Source: Helicobacter cetorum
GTDB taxonomy: Bacteria > Campylobacterota > Campylobacteria > Campylobacterales > BB28
NCBI GenBank assembly: GCA_022729755.1
Contig: DZAZ01000009.1
Span: 1-41,227 of the forward strand
Direction of reading: 5' to 3'
Length of the DNA: 41,227 bases
A program made the translations under genes and the position numbers. The notes below the pieces were generated by a model. The model did no database searches and was not told where the DNA came from. It was given only the letters and a program-made list of their open reading frames with translations. Positions 7,534 through 16,384 of the stretch are shown here, in pieces (the stretch's first letter is position 1; each line of letters starts with the position of its first letter).

Positions 7534-8356
7534 TCACTTTTATTTCAGCTTTTGCTTTTAACTTTTCAAAATGCTCTTTTATAACTCTCTCTTCTCGCTC
7601 TTTTATCATTTTTGCAAAAATTATATCTTTTACTTCATTAAAACTTAAATTTTCTAAATCCGTTTTTTTCACTACAAAAAATGAAACAAATGTTTCAGAA
7701 GTTGTCAAAATTGGAGTAAATGAAGCTTCATCACTATCATTTAAAATAAATAAAAGTCGTGGATTAATCGAATTTGCACTCAATTTTTTAGACTCTTTTT
7801 TTACATTATTAAGTGCAGTTAAGGGATTTGCAATTGATTTTTCCAAACTTTCTTTTGAAGATGAACTATACTCTATTACTTCAAAATTTTTAGCAATGCT
7901 AAACTCTTTTAAATTAGCTTTATAATACTCTTTAAGTTCGGATTCGTCGATATTTTTAAGTTTTGAAACTGAAATTTTTTTATCTAATTTTTCATTTTCA
8001 AGCTTTTGTTTGATTATTTTTTGATAACTATTCCACGAAACTCCTCGTAATTGCATGACTTCTTTGAATTGATTTAAATTAAAGCCACTCTTTTGAACTA
8101 ACTTTTCTATCTCTTTTTCAACTTCAAATCTATCAACATAAATATTTTGTTTTTTAATTTCTATTGCCCTTAACTTTATTTCTATTAACTTTTCTATTGC
8201 ATCTTCAAATGGCAAACTTGTCTCTTTTGCAGTTTTGTAAATTTCATACATAGTAATCGCTTCATCATCAACTATAATAGAAACCCCATTTAAAAGGGAT
8301 GCATTTAAAAGAAAAGGTGTAAAAACTCCTACTAAAAATAATTTTATTTTTCTCAT
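7517..8356 (-). CDS. Periplasmic SurA-like chaperone / peptidyl-prolyl isomerase
   Basis: The 279-residue protein has a signal peptide (Lys-rich start, hydrophobic core, cleavage near NA-SL at residue 19). A SurA N-terminal chaperone domain follows (residues 22-140, with VSIIVDDEAITMYEIYKTAK). Residues 155-265 fit a degenerate parvulin domain, without an obvious catalytic triad. SurA-type proteins escort outer-membrane proteins through the periplasm. C. jejuni has a similarly short SurA-like protein (Cj1289, from memory). The ATG overlaps the dapD stop as ATGA, implying translational coupling although the products are functionally unrelated. Confidence 0.82.
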   Translation of the reverse strand: MRKIKLFLVGVFTPFLLNASLLNGVSIIVDDEAITMYEIYKTAKETSLPFEDAIEKLIEIKLRAIEIKKQNIYVDRFEVEKEIEKLVQKSGFNLNQFKEVMQLRGVSWNSYQKIIKQKLENEKLDKKISVSKLKNIDESELKEYYKANLKEFSIAKNFEVIEYSSSSKESLEKSIANPLTALNNVKKESKKLSANSINPRLLFILNDSDEASFTPILTTSETFVSFFVVKKTDLENLSFNEVKDIIFAKMIKEREERVIKEHFEKLKAKAEIKVIRLPS

Positions 8357-9171
8357 TTAACCTCTTTTAATATTTTATCTACTGAAAATCTTGTTCTTTT
8401 ATCTTCATCCGTTCTATCCATAATAATCGCCGCATAAGTAAACAGTGTTCCATCAGCACTTGGTAAAACTCCAGAAGTTACGACACTATAAGGTGGAACT
8501 TCACCATAAAATACAACTCCGCTCTCTCTATCGTAAATTTTTGTTGTTTTATCGATGTGTACACCTGTATTTAAAATTGCGCCTTCCCTGATTATTACCC
8601 CATTTCCTATGCTACAATGTGAGCCGATATGACAATTATCTTCAATAATTGTTGGAAGTGAGCTGATTGGTTCAAGTCCACCGACTAAATTTACGTGAGT
8701 TCCGATATTGCAATGTTTTCCAATTTGTGTGCAAACCCCAATATTTGAGTATGTATCTATAAAAGTTCTATCGCCAATGTGAGTTCCAATTCCAATAAAA
8801 CTAGGTTTTAAAATAGAACCATTTGAGATAAATGCACCTTTTCTCACAATTGCACCAATACTAACTCTTAAATCTGCACTTTCAAATTTAAGTTGGTCCC
8901 AACTATCAAATTTTAATGGTAATTTGTCAAAGTATTTGTGACTTCCATCGCTCATTACATACTTTCTAGCGACTATTACATAAATTAAAATAGCTTTTTT
9001 TACCCACTCATTTACAAGCCACTCATTTGCATTTTTATGTGCAACTTTGATTTTTCCATTATCAAGTTCATCAATTACATCCAAAATTGCTTTTTTGATT
9101 TCAGGTTCTCTCAAACTATCAGGTGTTAAAGTATCTCGGACTTTCCATAACTCTTCAATTATTGCTTTCAT
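8353..9171 (-). CDS. dapD: Tetrahydrodipicolinate N-succinyltransferase DapD
   Basis: DapD transfers succinyl from succinyl-CoA to tetrahydrodipicolinate in the succinylase branch of lysine and diaminopimelate synthesis, feeding peptidoglycan. The centre is a left-handed beta-helix of hexapeptide repeats (GAIVRKGAFISNGSIL, FIGIGTHIGDRTFIDTYSNI, HIGSHCSIGNGVIIREGAIL). The C-terminal phrase VPPYSVVTSGVLPS is typical of the family. I chose the ATG at 9171 because GGTGAG lies six bases upstream and the protein then begins MKAIIEELW; an in-frame start at 9210 would add 13 Lys-rich residues without support. Length of 272 residues matches the usual family size. Confidence 0.95.
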   Translation of the reverse strand: MKAIIEELWKVRDTLTPDSLREPEIKKAILDVIDELDNGKIKVAHKNANEWLVNEWVKKAILIYVIVARKYVMSDGSHKYFDKLPLKFDSWDQLKFESADLRVSIGAIVRKGAFISNGSILKPSFIGIGTHIGDRTFIDTYSNIGVCTQIGKHCNIGTHVNLVGGLEPISSLPTIIEDNCHIGSHCSIGNGVIIREGAILNTGVHIDKTTKIYDRESGVVFYGEVPPYSVVTSGVLPSADGTLFTYAAIIMDRTDEDKRTRFSVDKILKEVK

Positions 9172-9246
9172 ATTCTCACCTTTTTTTTGCATAATTTTAC
9201 CTAACTTCACTAAAAATTAACTTACCTTTTTTTATCATTGCTTAGC

Positions 9247-9252
9247 TATAAT
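9247..9252 (+). promoter_or_regulatory. Probable -10 element of the receiver-kinase gene
   Basis: A perfect TATAAT at 9247-9252 lies 30 bp before the ATG at 9282, downstream of a T-rich stretch at 9229-9236, in the 110-bp gap divergent from dapD. GTGGG at 9272-9276 is the ribosome-binding site. Confidence 0.5.
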
Positions 9253-9281
9253 AAGAAAATCAAATGTTTTAGTGGGTTTTA

Positions 9282-10832
9282 ATGGAAAAATTTAATTTAG
9301 AAAAATTACAAAGCATAACTCTTTTATTAGTTGAAGATGAAGATGTTATTAGAGAACTTATGTATAAAATGGTAACAAGAATTTTTAATGAAGTTTATGT
9401 GGCTGCTAATGGGCTTGAAGGATTTGAGCTTTATAAAAAATATAAACCTGATTTAGTTTTAACCGATGTGAATATGCCTATAAAATCTGGTTTAGATATG
9501 TCAAGAGATATAAAAAATTTAAATCAAAGCACACCTATTATTATTGCTTCAGCTTATTATGACCAAGATATTTTGTTAAATGCGATTGAAATTGGAGTTG
9601 ATAAATATTTAACAAAGCCAATTAGAAAAGATAAGTTAATAACGGCACTTATGCAAAGTGGAGAATTGATTTTAAAAAATAAAACAATAAAAGCTAAAAA
9701 TTTATATATTCAAGTTTTATTTGATTCAAATCCTGATATTGTAATTGTAACAAATGGCGAGAACATACAAAATGCAAATAAATCATTTTTTGAATTTTTT
9801 AAAGAGTTTAATTCATTGGAAGATTTTAAACAAAAGTATAATTGTATTGATGATTTATTTGAAAAAGTTGAAAAATATGGGTATGTTTATCAAAATATAG
9901 AAAATCAAAATTGGATTAAATATATATTAAACTCTAAAAAAGAGAATTATAAAGCTATTATTAAAAGAGAAGATGTAGAGTTTGTTTTTATGCTTAGTAT
10001 TAAACAAATTGAAGTATTAGATGGGATTGAGTATATTGTAAATTTAACAGATATTACAAATATTGAAAATTATAAAAAAACTCTTGAAGATAAAATTCAA
10101 AAAGAGATAGAAGAAAATAGAAAAAAAGACCAATTAATGTTTCATCAATCAAGACTTGCACAAATGGGTGAAATGATAAATATGATAGCCCATCAATGGC
10201 GACAACCGTTGAATGTTATAACTTCGGCAACTATCGATATTTCGCTTGAAAACGAGCTTGAAACACTTACAAAAGATAATTTGAATAAATCATTAAAACA
10301 TATCGAAAATCAAGCTAAAAAAATGAGTGAAACTATAAATGATTTTATGAACTTTTTTAAACCAACAAAAGAGAAAGAAGTTTTTAAATTTGTCAATTTA
10401 TTTAAAGATATAGAAAATTTAATAAGTGCTCAATTTGTGCATAGAGAAATAAAATTTATAATAGATGTAGACGAAGAGTTAGAGTATGTTGGATATAAAA
10501 ATGAATTAGAACAAGTGTTATTAAATTTAGTAAATAATTCTCGCGATGCTTTTGAAGAAAAAAAAGCTGAAAATAAATTTGTAAAAGTTAATGTAGTGCA
10601 AAATAAAGGAAGATTTTGGATATTTATTCAAGATAATGCAGGTGGAATAGCTGAAAATGTAATTGATAAAATATTTAATCCTTACTTTAGCACAAAAGAA
10701 GAAGGTAAAGGTACAGGAATTGGGCTTTATATCTCTAAGAATATTTTAGAAAAGAGTTTTAAAGGATTTATTCGAGTTGAAAACATTTTAAGTGAATTTG
10801 GAAAAGGTGCTAAATTTACAATTATTATTTAA
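9282..10832 (+). CDS. Receiver-first sensor histidine kinase
   Basis: The 516-residue protein is a cytosolic hybrid with its receiver at the N-terminus: LLVEDED, phospho-acceptor Asp62 in LTDVNMP and Lys112 in TKPI. Residues 140-265 resemble a PAS domain (YIQVLFDSNPDIVIVTNGEN, ending VNLTDITNIENYKK). A coiled coil leads to the H-box MIAHQWRQPLNVI with His304, then the N-box NLVNNSRDAF and the ATP-lid motifs DNAGGI and GTGIGLY. There is no membrane segment. Such proteins can receive phosphate from another kinase and pass it on. It is convergent with, and overlaps by 8 bp, the receiver gene at 10825, so shared control is possible. Its signal is unknown. Confidence 0.92.
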   Translation: MEKFNLEKLQSITLLLVEDEDVIRELMYKMVTRIFNEVYVAANGLEGFELYKKYKPDLVLTDVNMPIKSGLDMSRDIKNLNQSTPIIIASAYYDQDILLNAIEIGVDKYLTKPIRKDKLITALMQSGELILKNKTIKAKNLYIQVLFDSNPDIVIVTNGENIQNANKSFFEFFKEFNSLEDFKQKYNCIDDLFEKVEKYGYVYQNIENQNWIKYILNSKKENYKAIIKREDVEFVFMLSIKQIEVLDGIEYIVNLTDITNIENYKKTLEDKIQKEIEENRKKDQLMFHQSRLAQMGEMINMIAHQWRQPLNVITSATIDISLENELETLTKDNLNKSLKHIENQAKKMSETINDFMNFFKPTKEKEVFKFVNLFKDIENLISAQFVHREIKFIIDVDEELEYVGYKNELEQVLLNLVNNSRDAFEEKKAENKFVKVNVVQNKGRFWIFIQDNAGGIAENVIDKIFNPYFSTKEEGKGTGIGLYISKNILEKSFKGFIRVENILSEFGKGAKFTIII

Positions 10833-11211
10833 TATGTGCAAAAGTTAAAATTGCACTATAAAGTTTATCTAAATTTATCGGTTTATACACATAATCACTG
10901 AAATATTTTGATTTATGTTCTTCATCATTATATGCAGTTAATGCGATAATTGGCATGGTCACCTCAAACTCTTCTCGAAGTCTTTTTGCCATTGCTATAC
11001 CATCTAAAAATGGCATTTCAATATCAGTTAAAATAATATCTGGCTTGTACTTAATTACTGCATCTAAGCCCAATAAACCGTGTTCAACAACATAAAAATT
11101 TTTAAATCTTCTACTAATAGACATAGCAAGTAATTCTCTTATTATTTCATCATCTTCGACATACACAACCACTAACTCTTTTAAAATAGCTCTTTCACTC
11201 TCACTTATCAT
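10825..11211 (-). CDS. Single-domain response regulator (CheY-like)
   Basis: At 128 residues the protein is one receiver and nothing else: VVYVEDDE acidic pair, phospho-acceptor Asp63 in LTDIEMP, Thr in IIALTAY and Lys in YVYKPI. It follows the membrane kinase by five bases, with AGAGGT nine bases before its ATG inside the kinase gene end. It is the last gene of porin, binding protein, kinase and receiver, and should be the direct phosphorylation target of that kinase. With no output domain it must act by protein contact or as a phosphorelay intermediate. Confidence 0.92.
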   Translation of the reverse strand: MISESERAILKELVVVYVEDDEIIRELLAMSISRRFKNFYVVEHGLLGLDAVIKYKPDIILTDIEMPFLDGIAMAKRLREEFEVTMPIIALTAYNDEEHKSKYFSDYVYKPINLDKLYSAILTFAHIK

Positions 11212-11216
11212 TTATT

Positions 11217-12995
11217 TTATACCTCTATTGACATTTTTAATCCATCTTTTGTATTTTCAGCAAATATTTTCCCACACAAACTTTTTTCGATAATCATTTT
11301 AGACATATAAAGTCCAATACCTGTACCTTCGCTTTTAAATTTTGTTGTAAAATACGGCTCAAACATTTTCTCAAGCACCTCTTTTGTAGCACCACCACCA
11401 TTATCCGTAATATTTACACTAATATGCAAATTAAAAACTGATTTTACACAAATTTTAATTTTTCTATTATTAATATCATTTTTTAAAACTGCATCTTTTG
11501 AGTTATTTAAAACATTTAAAATAACTTGTGCAAACTCATTTTTATGTCCAAATACTTTACAGTTATTATCAATATCCAACTCTAATACGATATGATTTGT
11601 TTTTAAAGAAGCTTCCAAAATATTTATTGCATCTTTGATACTTTGGGCGACATTAAATTCCTCTTTTGTTTTATCTGGTTTAAAAAAGTTTCTAAAATCA
11701 TCAATTGTTACAGACATTTTATTAATTAAAAGCATAGATTGTGATTTAAATTTTTCGATATATTGCTCATCTAGGGCATTATCGTAAAAACTCTCTTGCA
11801 CATCTTGAATATAAATAGCTAAAGATGTCAATGGTTGTCGCCATTGATGTGCGATATTTCCTATCATTTCACCCATTGAAGCCAATTTAGATTGTTGAAT
11901 TAACATTTGTTCTTGTTTTCTACTTTTTTCAACCTCTTGCACAACTCTATCTTGAAGTGTATTAAAAAGTTTTTGTAACTCTTGTTGAGCTTTTACTCTT
12001 TCGGTTATATCGAGTGAAATAGAACAAATATATGAAATTTTTTCATTATTATCTTTTAAAATAGGAAATTTAATTACTTGAAAAAATTTCTCTTCATTCG
12101 TTTGTGTTTTAGATTTTCTTTCATAGTTTAAAACTAACTCATTTTCAAAAACACTATTATCAGAACTTCTTTCATACTTTGCTTCTTCTTTATTTAAGAG
12201 TTCATATTTACAAAATTGTTTTTTTAAACTAATTTCAAAAAAATCATCTAAATGTTTACTAAAAGTAATTATCAATCCACTTTTATCATAAATAGCAATA
12301 TTCAAAGGTGCATAATTTAAAATCCCCTCCAATTGATAAGCCATATCTTTTATTGGTTTTGCCATATTTTTACTTGCATTATAAATCAAATAGGCACCAA
12401 CGATAGAAAGCACTAAAATTAACACACTAAAATAGATAAATGCGTGTTTTAAGCTTTGACTTGCATTTTCTGTTGAAATACCAATTCTAATAACACCATT
12501 TATTTCTTGAGTATAACCTTGAACAAATGGCATATCTATTTCAAAAGCTTTTAACTCTTTATCATTTTTTTTATAAATTACTTGTTGAGAATATGCTCTT
12601 AAATTACTTATTGCATTAAAAGATTTTTTTGTATATTCATCGTTTAAGATAGTTCCATTTTGAGAAGGGTCGCTATGAGCTATAACTTGATACTTTTTAT
12701 CGATTATTATAATATATAAAAAATCCTGATTTTTCGCATAAATTTCTTCTATAAAAATTCTAGCTTGATATTTACCTGAAAAACTAACTCTATTTATAGA
12801 TTCTTCTATAATATTTCCAACAATCGCTGATAATCTCTCTTGTTCTTTTTGGATACTATTTTTAGTATAAAACATACCTGCAATAAAAACACTAAGAATA
12901 AAAATAAAAAAGATAGCACCAAAAACATAACCAATTTTTTTATCTATATTAAACACATTCTCTTTTAAGTGGTAAGTGCTTTTCATATTCATCAT
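11217..12995 (-). CDS. Membrane-bound Cache/PAS sensor histidine kinase
   Basis: The 592-residue kinase has membrane helices at about residues 22-43 and 185-206, enclosing a periplasmic sensor of about 140 residues that contains a Cache-like strand pair (FLYIIIIDKKYQVIAHSDP). A cytosolic PAS-like domain follows (about 225-335, ending ICSISLDITERVKAQQEL), then a coiled coil, the H-box IAHQWRQPLTSL with His383, and the catalytic domain with NVLNNSKDAV, ITDNGGGA and GTGIGLYMSK. The ATG overlaps the TGA of the upstream binding-protein gene (ATGA), so the two are translated as a pair. The likely job is to sense the ligand-loaded binding protein in the periplasm and phosphorylate the receiver gene downstream. 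Confidence 0.93.
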   Translation of the reverse strand: MMNMKSTYHLKENVFNIDKKIGYVFGAIFFIFILSVFIAGMFYTKNSIQKEQERLSAIVGNIIEESINRVSFSGKYQARIFIEEIYAKNQDFLYIIIIDKKYQVIAHSDPSQNGTILNDEYTKKSFNAISNLRAYSQQVIYKKNDKELKAFEIDMPFVQGYTQEINGVIRIGISTENASQSLKHAFIYFSVLILVLSIVGAYLIYNASKNMAKPIKDMAYQLEGILNYAPLNIAIYDKSGLIITFSKHLDDFFEISLKKQFCKYELLNKEEAKYERSSDNSVFENELVLNYERKSKTQTNEEKFFQVIKFPILKDNNEKISYICSISLDITERVKAQQELQKLFNTLQDRVVQEVEKSRKQEQMLIQQSKLASMGEMIGNIAHQWRQPLTSLAIYIQDVQESFYDNALDEQYIEKFKSQSMLLINKMSVTIDDFRNFFKPDKTKEEFNVAQSIKDAINILEASLKTNHIVLELDIDNNCKVFGHKNEFAQVILNVLNNSKDAVLKNDINNRKIKICVKSVFNLHISVNITDNGGGATKEVLEKMFEPYFTTKFKSEGTGIGLYMSKMIIEKSLCGKIFAENTKDGLKMSIEV

Positions 12996-14029
12996 TTGTC
13001 ATCAAACTCCTTTTTATTTGGGTACCATTTTTGATTGATTGCCCTCCAAGGCTTTTCAAACTCTTTTGGAAAATCTGAAAGCCAACCATTATACATATGA
13101 ATTGTCTCTTTTGTAATTGGAAAAACTGGAATTAACACATGTTTAAAAATTTTTTCACCATTTAACTTTTTATATGCAATTTTAATAGCTTCAGCGCCCA
13201 TAATACCACAAAATTGAGCAGAATCTATTTTCGTTAAACTACCATTTTTAATATTTTCAACCGATTGTGGGTCTCCATCAATCGAAGCTATTAATATATC
13301 TTTTCTATTTGCTTTTTTAAGTTCTTCAACAATTGCTAATCCTCCTCCATCATTTACTGTAAAAATTGCATCAATTAAACCTTTTTCAGGAAAATCTCTT
13401 AAAATCGATAAACCAGCTTTTTTACCACCAATAGGCTCAACAGCCTCATATCTTTTTAAAATTTTATATTTTACTTTTGCTTTTTCTAGGGCATCAAAAA
13501 AACCATCTACTCTATCAACAGTAGAGGAAACATGGGGATATTCAACTAAAATTATTTTAATCTCTTTATCTTGAAACTTTGAAGCCACATACTCACCATT
13601 TAAAAAACCAGCCTCATAATTATCGCTAGTTACAAAAGAGTCAAGTTCAGCTCCCACAATATACTGGTCATATGCAATAACTGGAATTTTTGCTAAATTA
13701 GCTTTTTTTAATCCATAACTTAAAGCTGCATTATCAGTTGGTTGAATAACAATCGCATCAACTTTGTTTAAAATAGCTTCTTCAAATTGTTTGATTTGAT
13801 TTTCTATTCCTTTTTGACCATCTCCTGCTACATATCGAATAAGTTCTATTTTTGGCTTATTAGTTAAATTTGCTTCATTATTTATCTTTATAACTTCATT
13901 TTCAAGTCCATCTTTCATAGCAACTTGACCTTCAATATTCATAGACCAATATAAAACTGCTATTTTATAACTATCTTTAGCAAAAGAGAGTGAAATAAAA
14001 AATGAAATATAAAAAACTACTCTTAACAT
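12992..14029 (-). CDS. Periplasmic sugar-type substrate-binding protein, probable sensor partner
   Basis: The 345-residue protein belongs to the periplasmic binding protein type I fold (ribose/galactose, TorT and LuxP group). The first 17 residues are a signal peptide ending SFA. The mature part begins with the first strand KIAVLYWSMNIEGQVAMKDG, then VDAIVIQPTDNAALS, IPVIAYDQYI and, in the second lobe, IFTVNDGGGLAIVEELKK and ILIASIDGDPQSVENI, all standard family elements. No ABC permease or ATPase gene is near; the neighbours are an OprD-like porin 12 bp upstream and a histidine kinase overlapping downstream. This layout suits ligand detection, as in LuxP-LuxQ or TorT-TorS. The ligand cannot be read from sequence. 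Confidence 0.88.
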   Translation of the reverse strand: MLRVVFYISFFISLSFAKDSYKIAVLYWSMNIEGQVAMKDGLENEVIKINNEANLTNKPKIELIRYVAGDGQKGIENQIKQFEEAILNKVDAIVIQPTDNAALSYGLKKANLAKIPVIAYDQYIVGAELDSFVTSDNYEAGFLNGEYVASKFQDKEIKIILVEYPHVSSTVDRVDGFFDALEKAKVKYKILKRYEAVEPIGGKKAGLSILRDFPEKGLIDAIFTVNDGGGLAIVEELKKANRKDILIASIDGDPQSVENIKNGSLTKIDSAQFCGIMGAEAIKIAYKKLNGEKIFKHVLIPVFPITKETIHMYNGWLSDFPKEFEKPWRAINQKWYPNKKEFDDK

Positions 14030-14041
14030 TTTAATCCCCCT

Positions 14042-15211
14042 TTAAAAGTTGTAATTAAGAACCATTTTACCTACATCACCACTTTCACCAATATTGAAAT
14101 TTGCTCTCTCATAAACTGCCAAAAGAGTAACACTGTTTGAATATTTATAATTATAAATCAAATTTATAACATCAACATCATTATTTGATGTTTTTTTAGA
14201 TAAGTCAAATTTATAAAAGTTTAAATCGAGATTATTTGAGCTATCAAATTCATATCCAAAACCAATTTTATAAACATTCATACCGTTACCATTTGTGCCA
14301 GTTGAAATTAATACATACTCTTGTGCTAGTGTGTATTGAGGTAACCCCGCCCAAATGTGTGTTGCATTATTCCAAATTCCATCTTGATGAAATAAATCGG
14401 TAATAGCCAAAGTTGTTTTAAATTTATTTAATTGAATTTCAGCTTTTGCACCAAAATACTCATAATTTAAAGTTTTATTTAAACTTTCAAGCTCTTTTTT
14501 TGTATCGCCAATTTGATTTTGTTTTGCATATTGCAATGAAGTTTTTAAAATGTTATGAGTTAGCGAAGTTTCGATAAAAAAGCTATTTAATAAATTATTT
14601 GCATAATAATCCCAACCACTCAATGAAAAGTTATCTTTTGAATATGTCGCTCCGACTCCAATTACTTTTGAATTATTTGCAACTCCATCATATCCAGCTG
14701 ATTTTCCCATTGAGATAAATTTACTAATTTTGTTGCCAGAGTATATTTTGCTCCAAAAACCACTCATTTTTGTTAAATATAAAGCTTCAAGTTTTAAATT
14801 TTCGATACTATTTGAATTTAAATAAACACCCTCATATAAATTTGGTATCATTCTGCCATCATCAGCACCAATTAAAGGAGTTTCGATTTTTAATCTTCCA
14901 GCGATAATATTAAAAAAATCATTGCTATATTTTATGTTTGCTTCCCCGATAATTACATAAGCATCTTCTCCATCAACTAAAAGAGTATTTGAAAGTCTTT
15001 TTGAATTTGAAAGTTTTTGAGTTCCATAAATAGCTGAAGATAAGCTGAAATTATTTACATCTTGTGAAGCTTTTAGCTTTAATCCAATTGCTAAACCATT
15101 TGCATCAGGTCTATCTAAAAAAAATCCTCTTAAATTTCCTTCTGTTTTTAAATCATTTGCATTTAAAAAATTAAATGATAATAACGAAATTACAATTAAA
15201 ACTCTCCTCAT
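14042..15211 (-). CDS. OprD-like outer-membrane porin
   Basis: The 389-residue protein has a signal peptide (cleavage near NA-ND at residue 19), many alternating amphipathic strands and a C-terminal Phe (VLNYNF), the outer-membrane insertion signal. The phrase TPLIGADDGRMIPNLYEG resembles the OprD-family landmark. It is a distant paralogue of the porin at 31142: both share the IPNL-E phrase, a WDYYA phrase and a late G-P-A-E segment. It is the first gene of the operon feeding a binding protein and a kinase, so it probably admits the sensed solute into the periplasm. The ribosome-binding site is AAGGGG, eight bases before the ATG. Confidence 0.85.
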   Translation of the reverse strand: MRRVLIVISLLSFNFLNANDLKTEGNLRGFFLDRPDANGLAIGLKLKASQDVNNFSLSSAIYGTQKLSNSKRLSNTLLVDGEDAYVIIGEANIKYSNDFFNIIAGRLKIETPLIGADDGRMIPNLYEGVYLNSNSIENLKLEALYLTKMSGFWSKIYSGNKISKFISMGKSAGYDGVANNSKVIGVGATYSKDNFSLSGWDYYANNLLNSFFIETSLTHNILKTSLQYAKQNQIGDTKKELESLNKTLNYEYFGAKAEIQLNKFKTTLAITDLFHQDGIWNNATHIWAGLPQYTLAQEYVLISTGTNGNGMNVYKIGFGYEFDSSNNLDLNFYKFDLSKKTSNNDVDVINLIYNYKYSNSVTLLAVYERANFNIGESGDVGKMVLNYNF

Positions 15212-15248
15212 AATAACCCCTTTTTTAAATTGAAAATTATTACAATAT

Positions 15249-15254
15249 ATTATA
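15249..15254 (-). promoter_or_regulatory. Probable -10 element of the porin/binding-protein/kinase operon
   Basis: On the minus strand TATAAT (15254 to 15249) lies 37 bp before the porin ATG at 15211, with GA immediately upstream and AT-rich DNA beyond. The whole gap 15212-15398 is over 85 percent AT by eye and holds no RNA gene or small reading frame that I can support. Confidence 0.45.
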
Positions 15255-15349
15255 TCAAATTGTATTAATATTTAATTTTAATTTTTCAGTATAATTTCAT
15301 TTTTATATAAATTTATTTTAAATTTCACAAAAATTTTACTTTTTTTTTA

Positions 15350-15355
15350 TATAAT
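15350..15355 (+). promoter_or_regulatory. Probable -10 element of the HD-GYP operon
   Basis: TATAAT at 15350-15355 directly follows a run of T residues and lies 43 bp before the ATG at 15399. A second TATAAT at 15290-15295 could be an alternative. AAGGG at 15385-15389 is the ribosome-binding site. Confidence 0.45.
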
Positions 15356-15398
15356 ATTTTAGTTTTTTATTTTAAGTACTTAAAAAGGGTAAAAAAGT

Positions 15399-16370
15399 AT
15401 GAGTTTAGAGAAAAATAAAAGTGAAATTTCTGTTTTAAATATAAAAAATGAAAAAAGGAATTTAATTCCAATTCGTACAAAAGCTTTAAAACTTATTTTG
15501 TGGGATATTATAGAATTTGATTGTTATATAAAAAGTTTGGATAAGTATTTAATTTTTGCATCAAAGGGTACAACTTATGATAATGAACTGGATAAAAAAT
15601 TAAGTGAGAATGAGATTGTATTTGTTGATAAGAGTGATTATAAAAGATATATTGAAGATAATTTACAAAATATCGTAAATAATGATGAAATATCACTCGA
15701 TAAAAAATCTGAAATAATTTATGATACTGCTACAAACATTATGCAAAATTTATTTGAAAATCCAAACACAAATATTAAAAATTCGCAAAAAGTAATAACT
15801 CCTTTGATTGACCAAATTTTGACTAATGATGGTGCATTAAAATCATTAATGAAAGTTACATCTTATGATTATTACACTTATACTCACTCTATTAATGTTA
15901 CTATTTACTCTATTTCAATTGCAAAAACTTTGCTTTTTTCAAAAGATGAATTACATAATTTAGGAATATCAGCAATACTTCACGATATTGGAAAATCAAA
16001 AATTTCACCTGACATTATAAACAAAGCAGGAAAATTAAGCGATGAAGAGTTTTTAGAGATAAAAAAACACCCAATATATGGTTACAATATAGCTGTTGAA
16101 AATGGAATTAATGATAAAGCAATACTTGCTGGAATAAGAGGACATCACGAAAAGTACGATGGAAGTGGTTATCCTGATAAACTTAGTCGCGATGAAATTT
16201 CAGTTTTTGCTGAAATTATTGCAATAGCTGATATTTTTGATGCACTTACTACAAAACGCTCATACAAAGAACCTTTTAGCACTTTTGATACATTACTTTT
16301 AATGAAAAAAGAGATGGCGAATAATTTAAATGCAAAATTTTTAAATAAATTTATTACTTTATTAAGATAG
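15399..16370 (+). CDS. HD-GYP domain cyclic-di-GMP phosphodiesterase
   Basis: HD-GYP enzymes hydrolyse c-di-GMP with a metal centre. Residues 155-320 hold the domain: His163 in YTHSINV, the HD pair in ILHDIGK (195-196), and His249-His250 with the GYP loop in HHEKYDGSGYP, followed by AIADIFDALTTKRSYK. All metal-ligand positions I can identify are present, so it should be active. Residues 1-145 form a separate N-terminal region resembling the small regulatory domain often found before HD-GYP, with no membrane segment. It is the first of three plus-strand genes. Together with the PilZ protein at 996 it shows that c-di-GMP signalling operates in this organism. Confidence 0.93.
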   Translation: MSLEKNKSEISVLNIKNEKRNLIPIRTKALKLILWDIIEFDCYIKSLDKYLIFASKGTTYDNELDKKLSENEIVFVDKSDYKRYIEDNLQNIVNNDEISLDKKSEIIYDTATNIMQNLFENPNTNIKNSQKVITPLIDQILTNDGALKSLMKVTSYDYYTYTHSINVTIYSISIAKTLLFSKDELHNLGISAILHDIGKSKISPDIINKAGKLSDEEFLEIKKHPIYGYNIAVENGINDKAILAGIRGHHEKYDGSGYPDKLSRDEISVFAEIIAIADIFDALTTKRSYKEPFSTFDTLLLMKKEMANNLNAKFLNKFITLLR

Positions 16371-16384
16371 GAGGAAGATAAAAA

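Noticed and set aside
9172-9210. Longer dapD form starting at 9210
   Set aside because: The ATG at 9171 has a good GGTGAG site and begins the normal DapD N-terminus.
9282-15211. Signalling block considered as a defence or mobile island
   Set aside because: There is no integrase, transposase, repeat border or nuclease, and base composition is like the neighbours.
15212-15398. Longest gap examined for tRNA or small RNA
   Set aside because: It is almost pure A/T with no cloverleaf or stable stem; promoters in both directions explain it.
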